From Pseudonocardiales bacterium (GTDB lineage: Bacteria > Actinomycetota > Actinomycetes > Mycobacteriales > Jatrophihabitantaceae), in the NCBI GenBank assembly GCA_030840445.1, contig JAVEEN010000167.1:1-45561 (forward strand): a DNA stretch of 45,561 bases. The letters run 5' to 3'. Both the position numbers and the translations under genes were made by a program. The notes under the pieces are model-generated. The model saw only the letters and a list, made by a program, of their open reading frames with translations. It ran no database searches and was not told the DNA's origin. Below are positions 33,393 to 41,951 of the stretch, piece after piece (the stretch's first letter is position 1; every line of letters starts with the position of its first letter).

Positions 33393-34892
33393 CTAGTCAG
33401 GCCTCCGCTGCCGTTGGATCGGAGAAGCGGTCAACTGCGAGAGCAGACCGGGCAGGTCGATGAAAGCGAATCGGACGGCAGCGTCACTGCAGCCATAAGG
33501 CAGCACCAGCGTCGATCCGTGACGCAGGCCGCCACAGGAGTAGACGACATTCGGCACGTAGCCGTTTCGCTCCTCCTCGGTCGGCATCAGCAACGGCCTG
33601 TCCAGGGTTCCGATCATCCGCGTCGGATCGTCGAGATCGAGTAGCGTCGCTCCGATGCCGTAGGCGCGCATCGGACCCACACCATGGGTGAGGACGAGCC
33701 AGCCCTCCGATGTCTCGATCGGCGGACCACAGTTACCCAGCTGGATGAGTTCCCACGGCTGCTCCGGCACCTGAACTGTGCCGGCGTCGCCCCAGTAGAG
33801 GCAATCCGACGAGCTGGCCACGGCGATGCTCTCCCGGTCCCATCGCGACAACGCGAGGTATCGACCATTCACTCGCCTGGGGAACAGGGCCATGCCCTTG
33901 TTCTTCGAGGCCGGCCCGACCAGACGGGCGCTTTCGAAGGACGTGAAGTCGTCGGTTCGCAGTAGATGTGGCGTGACCCCGGATCCGTCAAAGGCCGTGT
34001 AGGTCCCGTAATAGGTCGGAGCTGCGTCAGCTGAGAGGAATCGAGTCAGCCGCACGTCCTCGATGCCGTGGCCCTCGTCGGCGCTGATGGGATAGAGGAC
34101 GCATTCGCTGAGGGCACGGTCGCCGGGAAAGGTCACCTGGTAGTTGCACGAGGCGATCCAGCGGATCTGCGCAATGATGGCGGCCGCGCTGCCCCGGGTC
34201 AGGTGCTGCCGGGTGATCGAGCCCAGGGCTGCTTCCAACTGAGCGGGAGTGAAACTCGCAGGCAGCAGGCTCAACACCTGCTCAGCACTTGGCGCGTCTT
34301 TGCGTTCGGCCAGCGCCTCGCGCAGGTAGTCAACGGTCATTGCGGCCGGGGCGGACGTACCGGTAACCAGCTGTCGTCCCGGGTCGTCAACGGTCAGCCG
34401 GTCGGATGGTCCGATCACCCCGGTTCGGAACTCGACACTGGAGACGTGACCCTCGCCCACCGCGCGCAGGCTGAGAATGAAACGCACCTCGTCGGCACCC
34501 AGGCCCGATTGGTCCGGGTGGACCACCATGGACGGATTGAAGAGGGCCGCAGCTTCGACCGAGTACTCCTGGGTGAAGTACGCGCCGATCAGCTCGCGTC
34601 GCTCCGCTGTCCGAACGGCGCCGTCCGGCAGGCGGTGAGCAACGAGCTGGAAGTGTTCGGTCAGGGTCGCGCTCAAGTCGCGGTGCCGGTCAGCGAAGGA
34701 CTCGACGACGTCGGCGAGTGTCTCGGCAACCTCCTCGTCCGTCATGGCTTGGACGCGCTGGATCACTGCGTCAGCTCGCGAGATGCCGCGCGCGAGGGTT
34801 TCTTGGCCAGGCAGGAACAGTTTCGTGATAACCCGGGCTGGATCGGCAACCAGCACCTGGGTACCCCGGCGTACGAGGAGCTGATCGCCCAT
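33393..34892 (-). CDS. Glycoside hydrolase family 130 (mannosidase/phosphorylase-like) protein
   Basis: A 499-residue protein. The C-terminal ~330 residues are a five-bladed beta-propeller of the GH130 type: FNPSMVVHP, GIEDVRLTRF (EDPR-like region), KNKGMALFPRRVNGRY, NCGPPIETSEGWLVLTHGVG, YGIGATLLDLDDPTRMIG, GYVPNVVYSCGG and LPYGCSDAAVRFAFI. The N-terminal ~170 residues are helical. GH130 enzymes are beta-mannoside phosphorylases or beta-1,2-mannosidases. Which one applies cannot be decided here, though the EDV instead of EDP is a small deviation. No signal peptide, so it should act in the cytoplasm. The start overlaps the previous stop (TGATG). Confidence 0.85.
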   Translation of the reverse strand: MGDQLLVRRGTQVLVADPARVITKLFLPGQETLARGISRADAVIQRVQAMTDEEVAETLADVVESFADRHRDLSATLTEHFQLVAHRLPDGAVRTAERRELIGAYFTQEYSVEAAALFNPSMVVHPDQSGLGADEVRFILSLRAVGEGHVSSVEFRTGVIGPSDRLTVDDPGRQLVTGTSAPAAMTVDYLREALAERKDAPSAEQVLSLLPASFTPAQLEAALGSITRQHLTRGSAAAIIAQIRWIASCNYQVTFPGDRALSECVLYPISADEGHGIEDVRLTRFLSADAAPTYYGTYTAFDGSGVTPHLLRTDDFTSFESARLVGPASKNKGMALFPRRVNGRYLALSRWDRESIAVASSSDCLYWGDAGTVQVPEQPWELIQLGNCGPPIETSEGWLVLTHGVGPMRAYGIGATLLDLDDPTRMIGTLDRPLLMPTEEERNGYVPNVVYSCGGLRHGSTLVLPYGCSDAAVRFAFIDLPGLLSQLTASPIQRQRRPD

Positions 34893-35905
34893 CAGCGGGT
34901 GATCGAATTCAGCCGGCGGGCCTGCTGGAAGGTGGCGATCATCGCAAGAGTGGATTCGGCTCCCTGGTTCTCGTTGCGGCCGGAAACCTCCAGGCCGTCA
35001 CAACCTCCGCCACTGAGCGGGTCGAGCAGGGCGATCTGCGCGTCATTGTTGCCGAGGAACCATTCCGCACAAGCCGTGACTGCCTTGCGCCAGCGGTCCT
35101 CCCCGGTGAGGTCGAAGGCCCGCGCGCACGCATCCGCGAGGGCAGCCACCTCGATAGGTTGCTGATCGAAACCGGGACGCGGCTCGCCGGGGCTCCAGCC
35201 GCCGGCAGGTGTCACCGAGAGCCATCCGGCCGAGGTCTCCAGATCGAGCAGCCACTGCAACTGATCGAGACCTCGAGCCAAGGCGTTGCCGTCCCTCAGC
35301 AGTGATCCAGCGGCCAGCAGGATTTCGGGCAGCGCTGCGTTCGCGTACCGCAATCGAGGTTCCGGCCAGGGCCAGTTCGCGTCCACCTCGACCGATCCGA
35401 GCTGTGCCGCGGCGTCGCCAAGCAGGGCGCGAGCGCCGGCATGATCCGGTCGTACCCGCAAGACCTCGGCCGCGCCCAGGCCCGCGAATGCCATCGCTCG
35501 CGGCCAGCTGGGACGGCCGGTCATACTCACCTCGAACTGCGTGAGGGCCTGGGCCGCCAGCCCGGGCGCACGGGACACCGCCGTGCCGAGGCCCCAGAGA
35601 GCTCGGCCCCAACAATCCTCGAGGGTGGGCTCGTCCTGCCACTCGCCGCCGGCCCCGCGTCGATTGTGGATACGGCCGTCCTCGACCTGAGCGGCTACCA
35701 CGAACCGCAGATACAGAGCGGCCAGCAGCGTGAGCTGTTGGGACGGTTCCGGTTGCCGCACGGCGACGATCAGGCCGCGGGCAACATCATCGACGCAGTA
35801 GCCGTGCGCGACCCGCGGCTCGGTCAGCTTCGCGTGTTCGAACAGACCGATCCCGTCACTGAGGTGATACAGATGTGCGAAGGAGATCTCCGGGAGCGTT
35901 CTCAT
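34892..35905 (-). CDS. (alpha/alpha)6-barrel glycosidase-like protein
   Basis: A 337-residue protein from the ATG at 35905, which overlaps the stop of the glycosyltransferase gene (ATGA). The sequence is all-helical with repeated tryptophan- and glycine-rich turns: DDVARGLIVAVRQ, EDCWGRALWGLGTA, LRYANAALPEILLAAG, FDQQPIEVAALADACA and GLEVSGRNENQGAESTLA. These fit the (alpha/alpha)6 toroid proteins often encoded beside GT4 and GH130 genes and sometimes annotated as glycosyltransferases. The activity is unknown. The conserved Asp/Glu in DDVARG and DECW-like EDCW are candidate active-site residues. Confidence 0.7.
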   Translation of the reverse strand: MRTLPEISFAHLYHLSDGIGLFEHAKLTEPRVAHGYCVDDVARGLIVAVRQPEPSQQLTLLAALYLRFVVAAQVEDGRIHNRRGAGGEWQDEPTLEDCWGRALWGLGTAVSRAPGLAAQALTQFEVSMTGRPSWPRAMAFAGLGAAEVLRVRPDHAGARALLGDAAAQLGSVEVDANWPWPEPRLRYANAALPEILLAAGSLLRDGNALARGLDQLQWLLDLETSAGWLSVTPAGGWSPGEPRPGFDQQPIEVAALADACARAFDLTGEDRWRKAVTACAEWFLGNNDAQIALLDPLSGGGCDGLEVSGRNENQGAESTLAMIATFQQARRLNSITR

Positions 35906-37044
35906 GCGCTGGCGAGAACCGTGTCCGGATTCAGGGCATCCCAGGCCACCTCGCGATACTGATCGGCGACGGCCGGCCACAGTAGCGCTGGCGCCATCCG
36001 GCTTGCTTCGGCTGCCATCTGATCGGCGAGACCCGGCTCGGTCAGCACCCGACGTAAGGCCTGCGCGATGGCCTCCGGATCCTGGCGGTCCACGATCAAG
36101 CCTGCTCCGCTGGACAGCAGTTCGCGCGCGTGCGGAAATCCTGTGGAAACAACGGGTTTCCCGGCCGTGATCGCCTCGATGAGCACGCCGGACGTCACCT
36201 GCTCGACTGAATCGTAGGGCAGCAGAACCACATCGGCCTGCTGCACGAGGAGGTGCAGATCGGCGGTGTCGAGGTACCGAGCGTCGAATCGCACGGAGTC
36301 CTCGACGCCCAACCGACGAGTTCGCTCAACCAGATCGTCCCGGTAGCGCTCGCCGAGTCTTTCGAGAACTCGCGGGTGGGTCTCACCGACCACGTGGTAT
36401 TCCGGCGCCGGTCGCAGATCGCGCAGTTCGGCCATCGCCGCTATCGCCCACTCGATTCCCTTGCCCTCGCCGAGCAATCCCCAAGTCAGGATCAGCGGAG
36501 CATCGGTTGCCGACCTGCGATACCGAGACGAACTGGACGTGCGATTGTCCGCGGCGCCATGCGGAATCACCCTGATCTTGCTCGCGTCCACGTTGTAGTG
36601 CTTGATCAATCGCTCCCGGGCGGTGCGGGTCATGGTCACCACCGTCACGGCGTGCCGGGCCAGTTCTTCCAGGATCGAGCGTTGGCGCGAGGTGGGGGTG
36701 GTCAGGACGGTATGCATCACCACGACCGTCGGCACCCACAAGGCGCGGGCCACCTCCAGGACGTCGGCGCCGTCGCGCCCGCCGAAGATGCCGTACTCAT
36801 GCTGGATGATGGCGATGTCATTGTCGTTGAGCGCCGCCGCTGCGAGGCTTGCGCCGTCGAGGTGATTGCGGACCCATTGGTGACTGACCTCACGCGGAAC
36901 ACTGGTTTCTGCCGTGTCGACCACGCTGACCACTCGCATGATGTCGTTCTGCGACCGCAGAGCCGTGACCAACGCATTGCTGAACGTCGCCAAGCCACAC
37001 TGGGTCGGGGGATAGGTGCTGAGAACGCCGTAGGACACTGTCAT
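35902..37044 (-). CDS. GT4-type glycosyltransferase
   Basis: A 380-residue retaining GT-B glycosyltransferase. I choose the ATG at 37044, with CAGGAGA upstream; the longer frame to 37236 has an unrelated N-terminus. Motifs: GVLSTYPPTQCGLATFSNAL near the N-terminus, IIQHEYGIFGG, VVMHTVLTTPT, VIPHGAADN, then the donor-binding region GLLGEGKGIEWAI and SGVLIEAITAGKPVVST. It is the first gene of a three-gene overlapping operon with the (alpha/alpha)6 and GH130 proteins, so a mannoside- or similar glycan pathway is likely (inference). Confidence 0.88.
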   Translation of the reverse strand: MTVSYGVLSTYPPTQCGLATFSNALVTALRSQNDIMRVVSVVDTAETSVPREVSHQWVRNHLDGASLAAAALNDNDIAIIQHEYGIFGGRDGADVLEVARALWVPTVVVMHTVLTTPTSRQRSILEELARHAVTVVTMTRTARERLIKHYNVDASKIRVIPHGAADNRTSSSSRYRRSATDAPLILTWGLLGEGKGIEWAIAAMAELRDLRPAPEYHVVGETHPRVLERLGERYRDDLVERTRRLGVEDSVRFDARYLDTADLHLLVQQADVVLLPYDSVEQVTSGVLIEAITAGKPVVSTGFPHARELLSSGAGLIVDRQDPEAIAQALRRVLTEPGLADQMAAEASRMAPALLWPAVADQYREVAWDALNPDTVLASA

Positions 37045-37265
37045 GTCGAGTCTCCTGCTGATCACGTGGCACCGACCGTCGCCACTACAGACGACTGGTG
37101 GCCGCCTGTCACGATGCGCTCTGCGCGCTTGGAAGACTCCGGACGACACTGTCGGACACGGATCAGGCACGACTGCTGAGAGATCGTGCGATGCTTCATC
37201 GGTTCGCCGAACGATCCGATGCCCCGACGATATCACCGATGCGTGGCCGCGATTACCGTGATCTC

Positions 37266-38279
37266 ATGAAGCTTGGCGTCATCGCATCGATCGCACACCG
37301 CCTGCCGCCGAAGAACTACGGACCGTGGGAGCAGATCGCGTCCACTCTCACCGAGGGATTCGTCGCGCACGGACATGAGGTGACGCTCTTCGCGAGCGCC
37401 GATTCGCTGACTTCGGCCCGCCTGCACGGCACGTCGCCGGCCGGCTACGAGGAGGATGAGAGCCTCGACGCCAAGGTGAACGAGGCCTTGCACAACGCCG
37501 CGGCTTTCGAGCGAGCTTCCGAATTCGATCTGCTGGTCAACCACTTCGATTTCATGCCGTTGACCTACAGCCGACTTGTGGGCACGCCCATGGTCACCAC
37601 GATCCACGGGTTCTCCTCCGCGCGGGTGGTGCCGGTCTACCAGGCCTATGACGACATAGGCCACTACGTGGCGATCAGCGATGCCGACCGGCATCCCGCG
37701 CTGAGCTACGCGGCGACGATCCACCATGGACTGGACCCTGCCGAGTTCACCTTCGTTCCGGCGATGGGTGACTATCTCTTGTTTCTGGGCCGAATCCACC
37801 CCGACAAAGGCACCCATCTCGCCGTCGAGGTGGCCAGACTCGCCGGCCTTCCCCTGATCATCGCCGGCATCGTGCAGGACGAGGACTACTTCCGAGCTGC
37901 CGTTCTGCCTCATGTCGACGGAGTCCAAGTGTCCTATCGCGGCCCGGTCGGGCCGGCCGATCGCGACGCCCTGCTCGGCGGTGCCCGGGCGCTGCTGCAC
38001 CTGATCTCGTTCGCCGAGCCGTTCGGCCTGTCGGTGATCGAGGCGTTGGCCTGCGGCACGCCGGTCATCGCCACGCCGCTGGGCTCGCTGCCCGAATTGG
38101 TGACGTCCGGCTCGACCGGGTTCCTGGTGCCGGACGTAACGGCCGCCGTGGCCGCGGTCGCGCAGCTCGGGCAGCTGGACCGGCAGATCTGCCGGCGCGA
38201 GGTCCTCCGGCGATTCACGGCAGAGCGGATGGTCGAGGACTACTTGAGGCTGTTCGAGCACATCCTCTGCCTAGGCTGA
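37266..38279 (+). CDS. GT4-type glycosyltransferase, divergent from the GH130 operon
   Basis: A 337-residue GT-B protein from the ATG at 37266 (an in-frame upstream ATG near 37239 is an alternative; the ribosome site is weak). Motifs: IASIAHRLPPKNYGPWEQIASTL, GHEVTLFASADS, TTIHGFSSARVVPVYQ, YVAISDADR, IHHGLDPAEF, LFLGRIHPDKGTHLAVEVA and a donor loop LISFAEPFGLSVIEALACGTPVIATPLGS. It resembles the short GT4 enzymes of actinobacterial glycan synthesis. The 221-bp divergent gap to the other GT4 would hold promoters for both; it contains only a weak GCACGA/TCGTGC dyad (37167-37189). Confidence 0.88.
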   Translation: MKLGVIASIAHRLPPKNYGPWEQIASTLTEGFVAHGHEVTLFASADSLTSARLHGTSPAGYEEDESLDAKVNEALHNAAAFERASEFDLLVNHFDFMPLTYSRLVGTPMVTTIHGFSSARVVPVYQAYDDIGHYVAISDADRHPALSYAATIHHGLDPAEFTFVPAMGDYLLFLGRIHPDKGTHLAVEVARLAGLPLIIAGIVQDEDYFRAAVLPHVDGVQVSYRGPVGPADRDALLGGARALLHLISFAEPFGLSVIEALACGTPVIATPLGSLPELVTSGSTGFLVPDVTAAVAAVAQLGQLDRQICRREVLRRFTAERMVEDYLRLFEHILCLG

Positions 38280-38411
38280 GGCACTGCGGATCGGATGATC
38301 TCCGGGTAACGTTTGGACTGTCCGGCTTCCGAGCACCGAACGCCCCGTTTCGGTGTCGAGCTGGAAGTTCACTCTTGTGCGCTGGCAACACGGGCGCAGT
38401 CAGGTCGCCCG

Positions 38412-39530
38412 ATGGTCGCTGCTCGTCAACCCGTTCTCTACAAACCCGGGACTACGCCCGCCTTGCCTGCAGGCGATGCGGCTGACGATGTCACCGATAA
38501 TGTCACCGAGGTTTCCGACGCCTACCGCGGCAGCGACTTCGCCGGCCTGCGGCGCGAGATACGGGCGGCGAACCTGCTGGAGCGGCGGCGCGGCCACTAC
38601 AGCGCGCGGATCGTTATCACCTCGTTGGCTTTCGCGGCCGCTTGGGCGCTGTTCGGAATGGTGGGCAACTCCTGGTACCAGCTGCTCGTCGCGGTGGCCT
38701 GCGGTGTGGTCTCCACCCAGTTCGCCTTTCTCGGGCACGACGGCGGGCACCAGCAGATCTTCCGGTCCAGGCGCGCTAACGACTTGCTCGGCATCGTGGT
38801 GGGCGACCTACTGGTCGGCCTGAGCTATGGCTGGTGGCTGGACAAGCACAACCGGCATCACTCACATCCCAATCACGAAGGCCTGGACCCAGACATCGGC
38901 GATGCCGTGCTGGCGTTCACCGCCAATCACATCGCGGTGCGGACAGGTGTGGTGGGGAGGTTCGTTGCTCGTTACCAGGCCTGGCTGTTCTTCCCGTTGC
39001 TCACCCTCGAGGGCATCCACCTGCATGTGGCCAGCCTGCGATCGCTGCTGAGTTCCAAGGCCCGCAAATACCGGAGCACCGAGCTGATGCTGTTCTCGGT
39101 GCACGTGCTGGGCTACCTGGGCGGGGTCTTCTTCGTGCTGTCGCCGCTCAAGGCGGTCTGTTTCATCGCGATCCATCAGGCGGCATTCGGGCTGTACATG
39201 GGATCTTCGTTCGCCCCCAACCACAAGGGAATGGCGATCATCGAGGTCGGCGAAAAGGTGGACTTCCTACGGCGCCAGGTCCTCACGTCACGCAACGTCC
39301 GCGGAGGCTGGTTCACCGATGAACTCCTGGGTGGGCTGAACTACCAGATCGAGCATCACCTCTTTCCGAACATGCCCCGCCCGAGTTTGCCGCGCGCGCA
39401 GCAGTTGGTGCTGAGGTATTGCCAGGAACACCACATCGACTACACCGAGACCAGCTTCTTCGGCTCCTACGCCGCGGCCTTGCGTCACCTGCATGAGCTG
39501 GGTCAACCGCTGCGCGGTCAACGGACGTGA
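38412..39530 (+). CDS. Membrane fatty acid desaturase
   Basis: A 372-residue di-iron desaturase. All three histidine boxes are present: HDGGH (109-113), HNRHH (146-150) and QIEHH (312-316). Hydrophobic helix pairs lie at ~67-105, ~125-142 and ~190-260. The arrangement, including the Q in the third box, is that of front-end or omega-type acyl desaturases acting on membrane lipids. I choose the ATG at 38412; the frame is open to a TTG at 38313 but that stretch does not look coding and has no ribosome site. Confidence 0.9.
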   Translation: MVAARQPVLYKPGTTPALPAGDAADDVTDNVTEVSDAYRGSDFAGLRREIRAANLLERRRGHYSARIVITSLAFAAAWALFGMVGNSWYQLLVAVACGVVSTQFAFLGHDGGHQQIFRSRRANDLLGIVVGDLLVGLSYGWWLDKHNRHHSHPNHEGLDPDIGDAVLAFTANHIAVRTGVVGRFVARYQAWLFFPLLTLEGIHLHVASLRSLLSSKARKYRSTELMLFSVHVLGYLGGVFFVLSPLKAVCFIAIHQAAFGLYMGSSFAPNHKGMAIIEVGEKVDFLRRQVLTSRNVRGGWFTDELLGGLNYQIEHHLFPNMPRPSLPRAQQLVLRYCQEHHIDYTETSFFGSYAAALRHLHELGQPLRGQRT

Positions 39531-39590
39531 CCCGACCGGACTATGCGGAGTTCACGGTGACCCGACCGGACGATTCGGTTCACGGTGACC
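39526..39590. repeat. Short direct repeats after the desaturase gene
   Basis: GTGACCCGACCGGAC occurs at 39527-39541 and 39557-39571, and a decayed third copy (TTCACGGTGACC) is at 39579-39590. They lie across the desaturase stop and into the 237-bp convergent gap before the Rieske gene. A terminator role is possible but no clear stem-plus-T-tract is seen. Confidence 0.6.
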
Positions 39591-39767
39591 TGGCCGGTGT
39601 GTACGGTGGAGGAGGACGGCGTCCCGGCCTTAAGCAGCAGGGAAGCAGTGTTCTCCTTCAGAGCATCCGGGGCGTCGTGCACGGGTAGCACCAGCCGGCC
39701 GTCCCGGGCGGAAGCCGACCGTTCCGCCTTTACGGACCTAGGCAAACGCTAGGAATGTCCCGGTGCT

Positions 39768-40235
39768 TCAACCGGTGACGACGTCGCCGCCGACCACTTT
39801 GACCGGGATGGCGGTGAGCGGGGCCGGAGCGGGTCCGTGCACGACCGCGCCGGTGAACGCGTCGTACACCGATCCGTGGCACGGGCAGTGGAATTGATTC
39901 CCGCCGGCGTTCACCGTGCAGCCCATGTGTGTGCAGATCGCCGAGAAGGCGGTCACCGCGCCGGGCGTCTTCTGCGAGACGACGACCGGCTTCCCGGCGC
40001 TCTTCGCCGCCACCGAGCCGCCGACCGGCACGTCAGAAAGCTTCACCAGCGCCGCCGCGCCGCCGGAGCCGCCATCTGCCGACGAGCCGGCCGAGGTGGC
40101 GCCGGCCGATGGCGATCCGGACGAAGAGGATTTGCTGCCGGTGCTGCAACCCGCCAAGCCGATCAACCCGACGCCCAGCACACCCGCACCACTGGCACCC
40201 AAGACTGAGCGCCGGGTGCAACCTTCACCAGTCAT
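39768..40235 (-). CDS. Tat-exported Rieske [2Fe-2S] lipoprotein
   Basis: A 155-residue protein from the ATG at 40235, with GGGAG upstream; two earlier in-frame ATGs exist. A TRRSVLG twin-arginine signal is followed by a hydrophobic stretch and the lipobox LAGC, so it should be folded with its cluster, exported by Tat and lipid-anchored. A Ser/Gly/Ala linker (about 33-65) precedes the Rieske domain, with CTHMGC and CPCHGSVYD supplying the two Cys and two His ligands. Small Rieske proteins of this kind are electron carriers with unknown partner. It follows the aminopeptidase gene by 59 bp. Confidence 0.92.
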   Translation of the reverse strand: MTGEGCTRRSVLGASGAGVLGVGLIGLAGCSTGSKSSSSGSPSAGATSAGSSADGGSGGAAALVKLSDVPVGGSVAAKSAGKPVVVSQKTPGAVTAFSAICTHMGCTVNAGGNQFHCPCHGSVYDAFTGAVVHGPAPAPLTAIPVKVVGGDVVTG

Positions 40236-40294
40236 GTCGTCTCCCATCGGATCGAGATCCTTGACACGGTATACGGGCTGGAACGGCAAACCGT

Positions 40295-41269
40295 TCAGTT
40301 GGCGGGCGACGGCCGGTCCAGCTGAACAAAGCAGTCCAGGGCGGCAGTGAGCTGAGGGCCGAAGCTGCCGCCACCATGGCCAGCGTCATCGAGCAGAATC
40401 AGTTCGCTGCCTGGCCAAACCCGATGTAGTTCCCACGCGACATCAGCGGGACCGGACACGTCGTAGCGGCCGTGAATCAGAATCGCGGGAATTCCGGCCA
40501 GGCGCGGCATGGCGGCCAGCACCTGGCCGTCGGCCAGGAAGCAGCCATGGCTCCAGTAATGGGTCACGAGGCGGGCGAAGACGCTCCGGAATGTCGGATC
40601 GGTGTACCTCGGACTGGGTGTCCATCCGGGCATCAGGGAAACATGGGTGTCCTCCCACACGCACCAGGCCCGGGCCGCCTCATCGCGCACGCGCGGGTCG
40701 GGGTCGGCAAGCAATCGGGCGTACCCGGCGGCCAGGTCTCCCCCGCGCTCGGCGGCCGGCACCTGCGCAGCGAAGGCCTCCCACTCCTGCGGGAAGACGC
40801 GCCCCATGTCGCGGGTGATCCACTCGGACTCCCGTCTGTTGCCAGACGTCACGGCTCCCAGCACCATCGCGATCACCCGCTCAGGGTGGGCCTGCGCATA
40901 AACCAGCGCGAGTGTCACACCCCAGGAGACGCCGAAGACCACCCACCGATCGATACCCAGGTGCTCGCGCAGCGCCTCGATGTCGGCGACCAGGTGGGCG
41001 GTGGTGTTCGTCGCAAGATCTGTCTGCGGGGTGTCGGCCAGTGGACGGCTGCGGCCGCAGCCACGCTGGTCGAGTAGCACAGCGCGGTAGGCCGTCGGAT
41101 CGAAGTGCCGGCGGGGTCCCGGGCCGCTGCCACCACCCGGCCCGCCGTGCAGGTACACCGCAGGGGTCCCATCGGGATTACCGACGGTCTCCCAGTAGAG
41201 GACGTTTCCGTCGCCTACTTCGAGAACCCCAGTCTCGTACGGCTCCACTGGCGGATAGCGATCGATCAT
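40295..41269 (-). CDS. pip: Prolyl aminopeptidase (alpha/beta hydrolase, S33 family)
   Basis: A 324-residue alpha/beta hydrolase. The oxyanion [28 protein letters not shown], the nucleophile elbow GVSWG (normally GGSWG), [10 protein letters not shown] (acid) and DDAGHGG (base) match proline iminopeptidases along the full length. The enzyme removes N-terminal proline from peptides in the cytoplasm. The 114-bp region upstream holds a perfect 11-bp inverted repeat that may control it. Confidence 0.92.
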   Translation of the reverse strand: MIDRYPPVEPYETGVLEVGDGNVLYWETVGNPDGTPAVYLHGGPGGGSGPGPRRHFDPTAYRAVLLDQRGCGRSRPLADTPQTDLATNTTAHLVADIEALREHLGIDRWVVFGVSWGVTLALVYAQAHPERVIAMVLGAVTSGNRRESEWITRDMGRVFPQEWEAFAAQVPAAERGGDLAAGYARLLADPDPRVRDEAARAWCVWEDTHVSLMPGWTPSPRYTDPTFRSVFARLVTHYWSHGCFLADGQVLAAMPRLAGIPAILIHGRYDVSGPADVAWELHRVWPGSELILLDDAGHGGGSFGPQLTAALDCFVQLDRPSPAN

Positions 41270-41315
41270 GGCATCAGTATCGACGAACCCGGGCGTGATC
41301 CGTCCATCTCCCTCG

Positions 41316-41360
41316 ATCGTGTAACAGCTGGCATCTCTGCGCTGCCGGGTGTTACACGAT
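41316..41360. promoter_or_regulatory. Perfect 11-bp inverted repeat upstream of pip
   Basis: ATCGTGTAACA (41316-41326) pairs perfectly with TGTTACACGAT (41350-41360) across 23 bases, in the gap between the hypothetical gene and pip. There is no T-tract on either strand, so an operator for a regulator is more likely than an intrinsic terminator. Confidence 0.5.
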
Positions 41361-41383
41361 TCGGGCAGCCGAGGATAAATGGG

Positions 41384-41740
41384 CTAGCGTGATTCGCGCG
41401 GCACACCCAGGCGAGGTACGCCTCCCAGACCCCGGTTGTACCGCACATCGTCGGAGTACTCGGCCAGCTTCTTCCACAGGGCCGCATGGGCCGGCCATGG
41501 GACCGGGTTGTCGCCGTCTAGCCAGCTGTCACCGAAAGTAATCCAGACCACAGTCCAGTCGGCCGCAACGGCCCACCGACCGTTGCTCCAGTCGATCAGG
41601 GCGCGGCGGATCTGCATCGCGGCCTGCGGCGCGTCAGCGAACGTGTGCGTGGAGTGCACGGCCCAGACCCGGAAGTCATCGGCCATCAGATCGAGCTCGA
41701 AGTCATCGAGCACAGCCGGATGAACCAGCACCGTTGCCAT
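41384..41740 (-). CDS. Hypothetical protein
   Basis: A 118-residue soluble protein. I start at the ATG of 41740 (GAG-containing stretch upstream); an ATG eight codons earlier is possible. It is rich in Trp and Asp (FRVWAVHSTHTFADAPQ, WSNGRWAVAADWTVVWITFGDSWLDGD). No known motif is recognised. It may be cotranscribed with the LuxR-type regulator gene 211 bp upstream or with pip. Confidence 0.6.
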   Translation of the reverse strand: MATVLVHPAVLDDFELDLMADDFRVWAVHSTHTFADAPQAAMQIRRALIDWSNGRWAVAADWTVVWITFGDSWLDGDNPVPWPAHAALWKKLAEYSDDVRYNRGLGGVPRLGVPRESR

Positions 41741-41951
41741 GTTCTCGAAGCCTGGCCCTCTCATTACTCGATTATTACCGGTGTAGACGGTGTGTGGCCT
41801 ACCCAGGTAGCCAGGATTCGCTGTTGCGGACCGTGGTTTGTGCCTGAACGCGGTTCCATTGACGCGCAGGCGGCCAGTGGGATGCCACCCTGGGGTCACC
41901 TCGCGTGCTGAAGTACTAGGGCGCCCGCCCCCTACTCCACGTTCTGCCACA

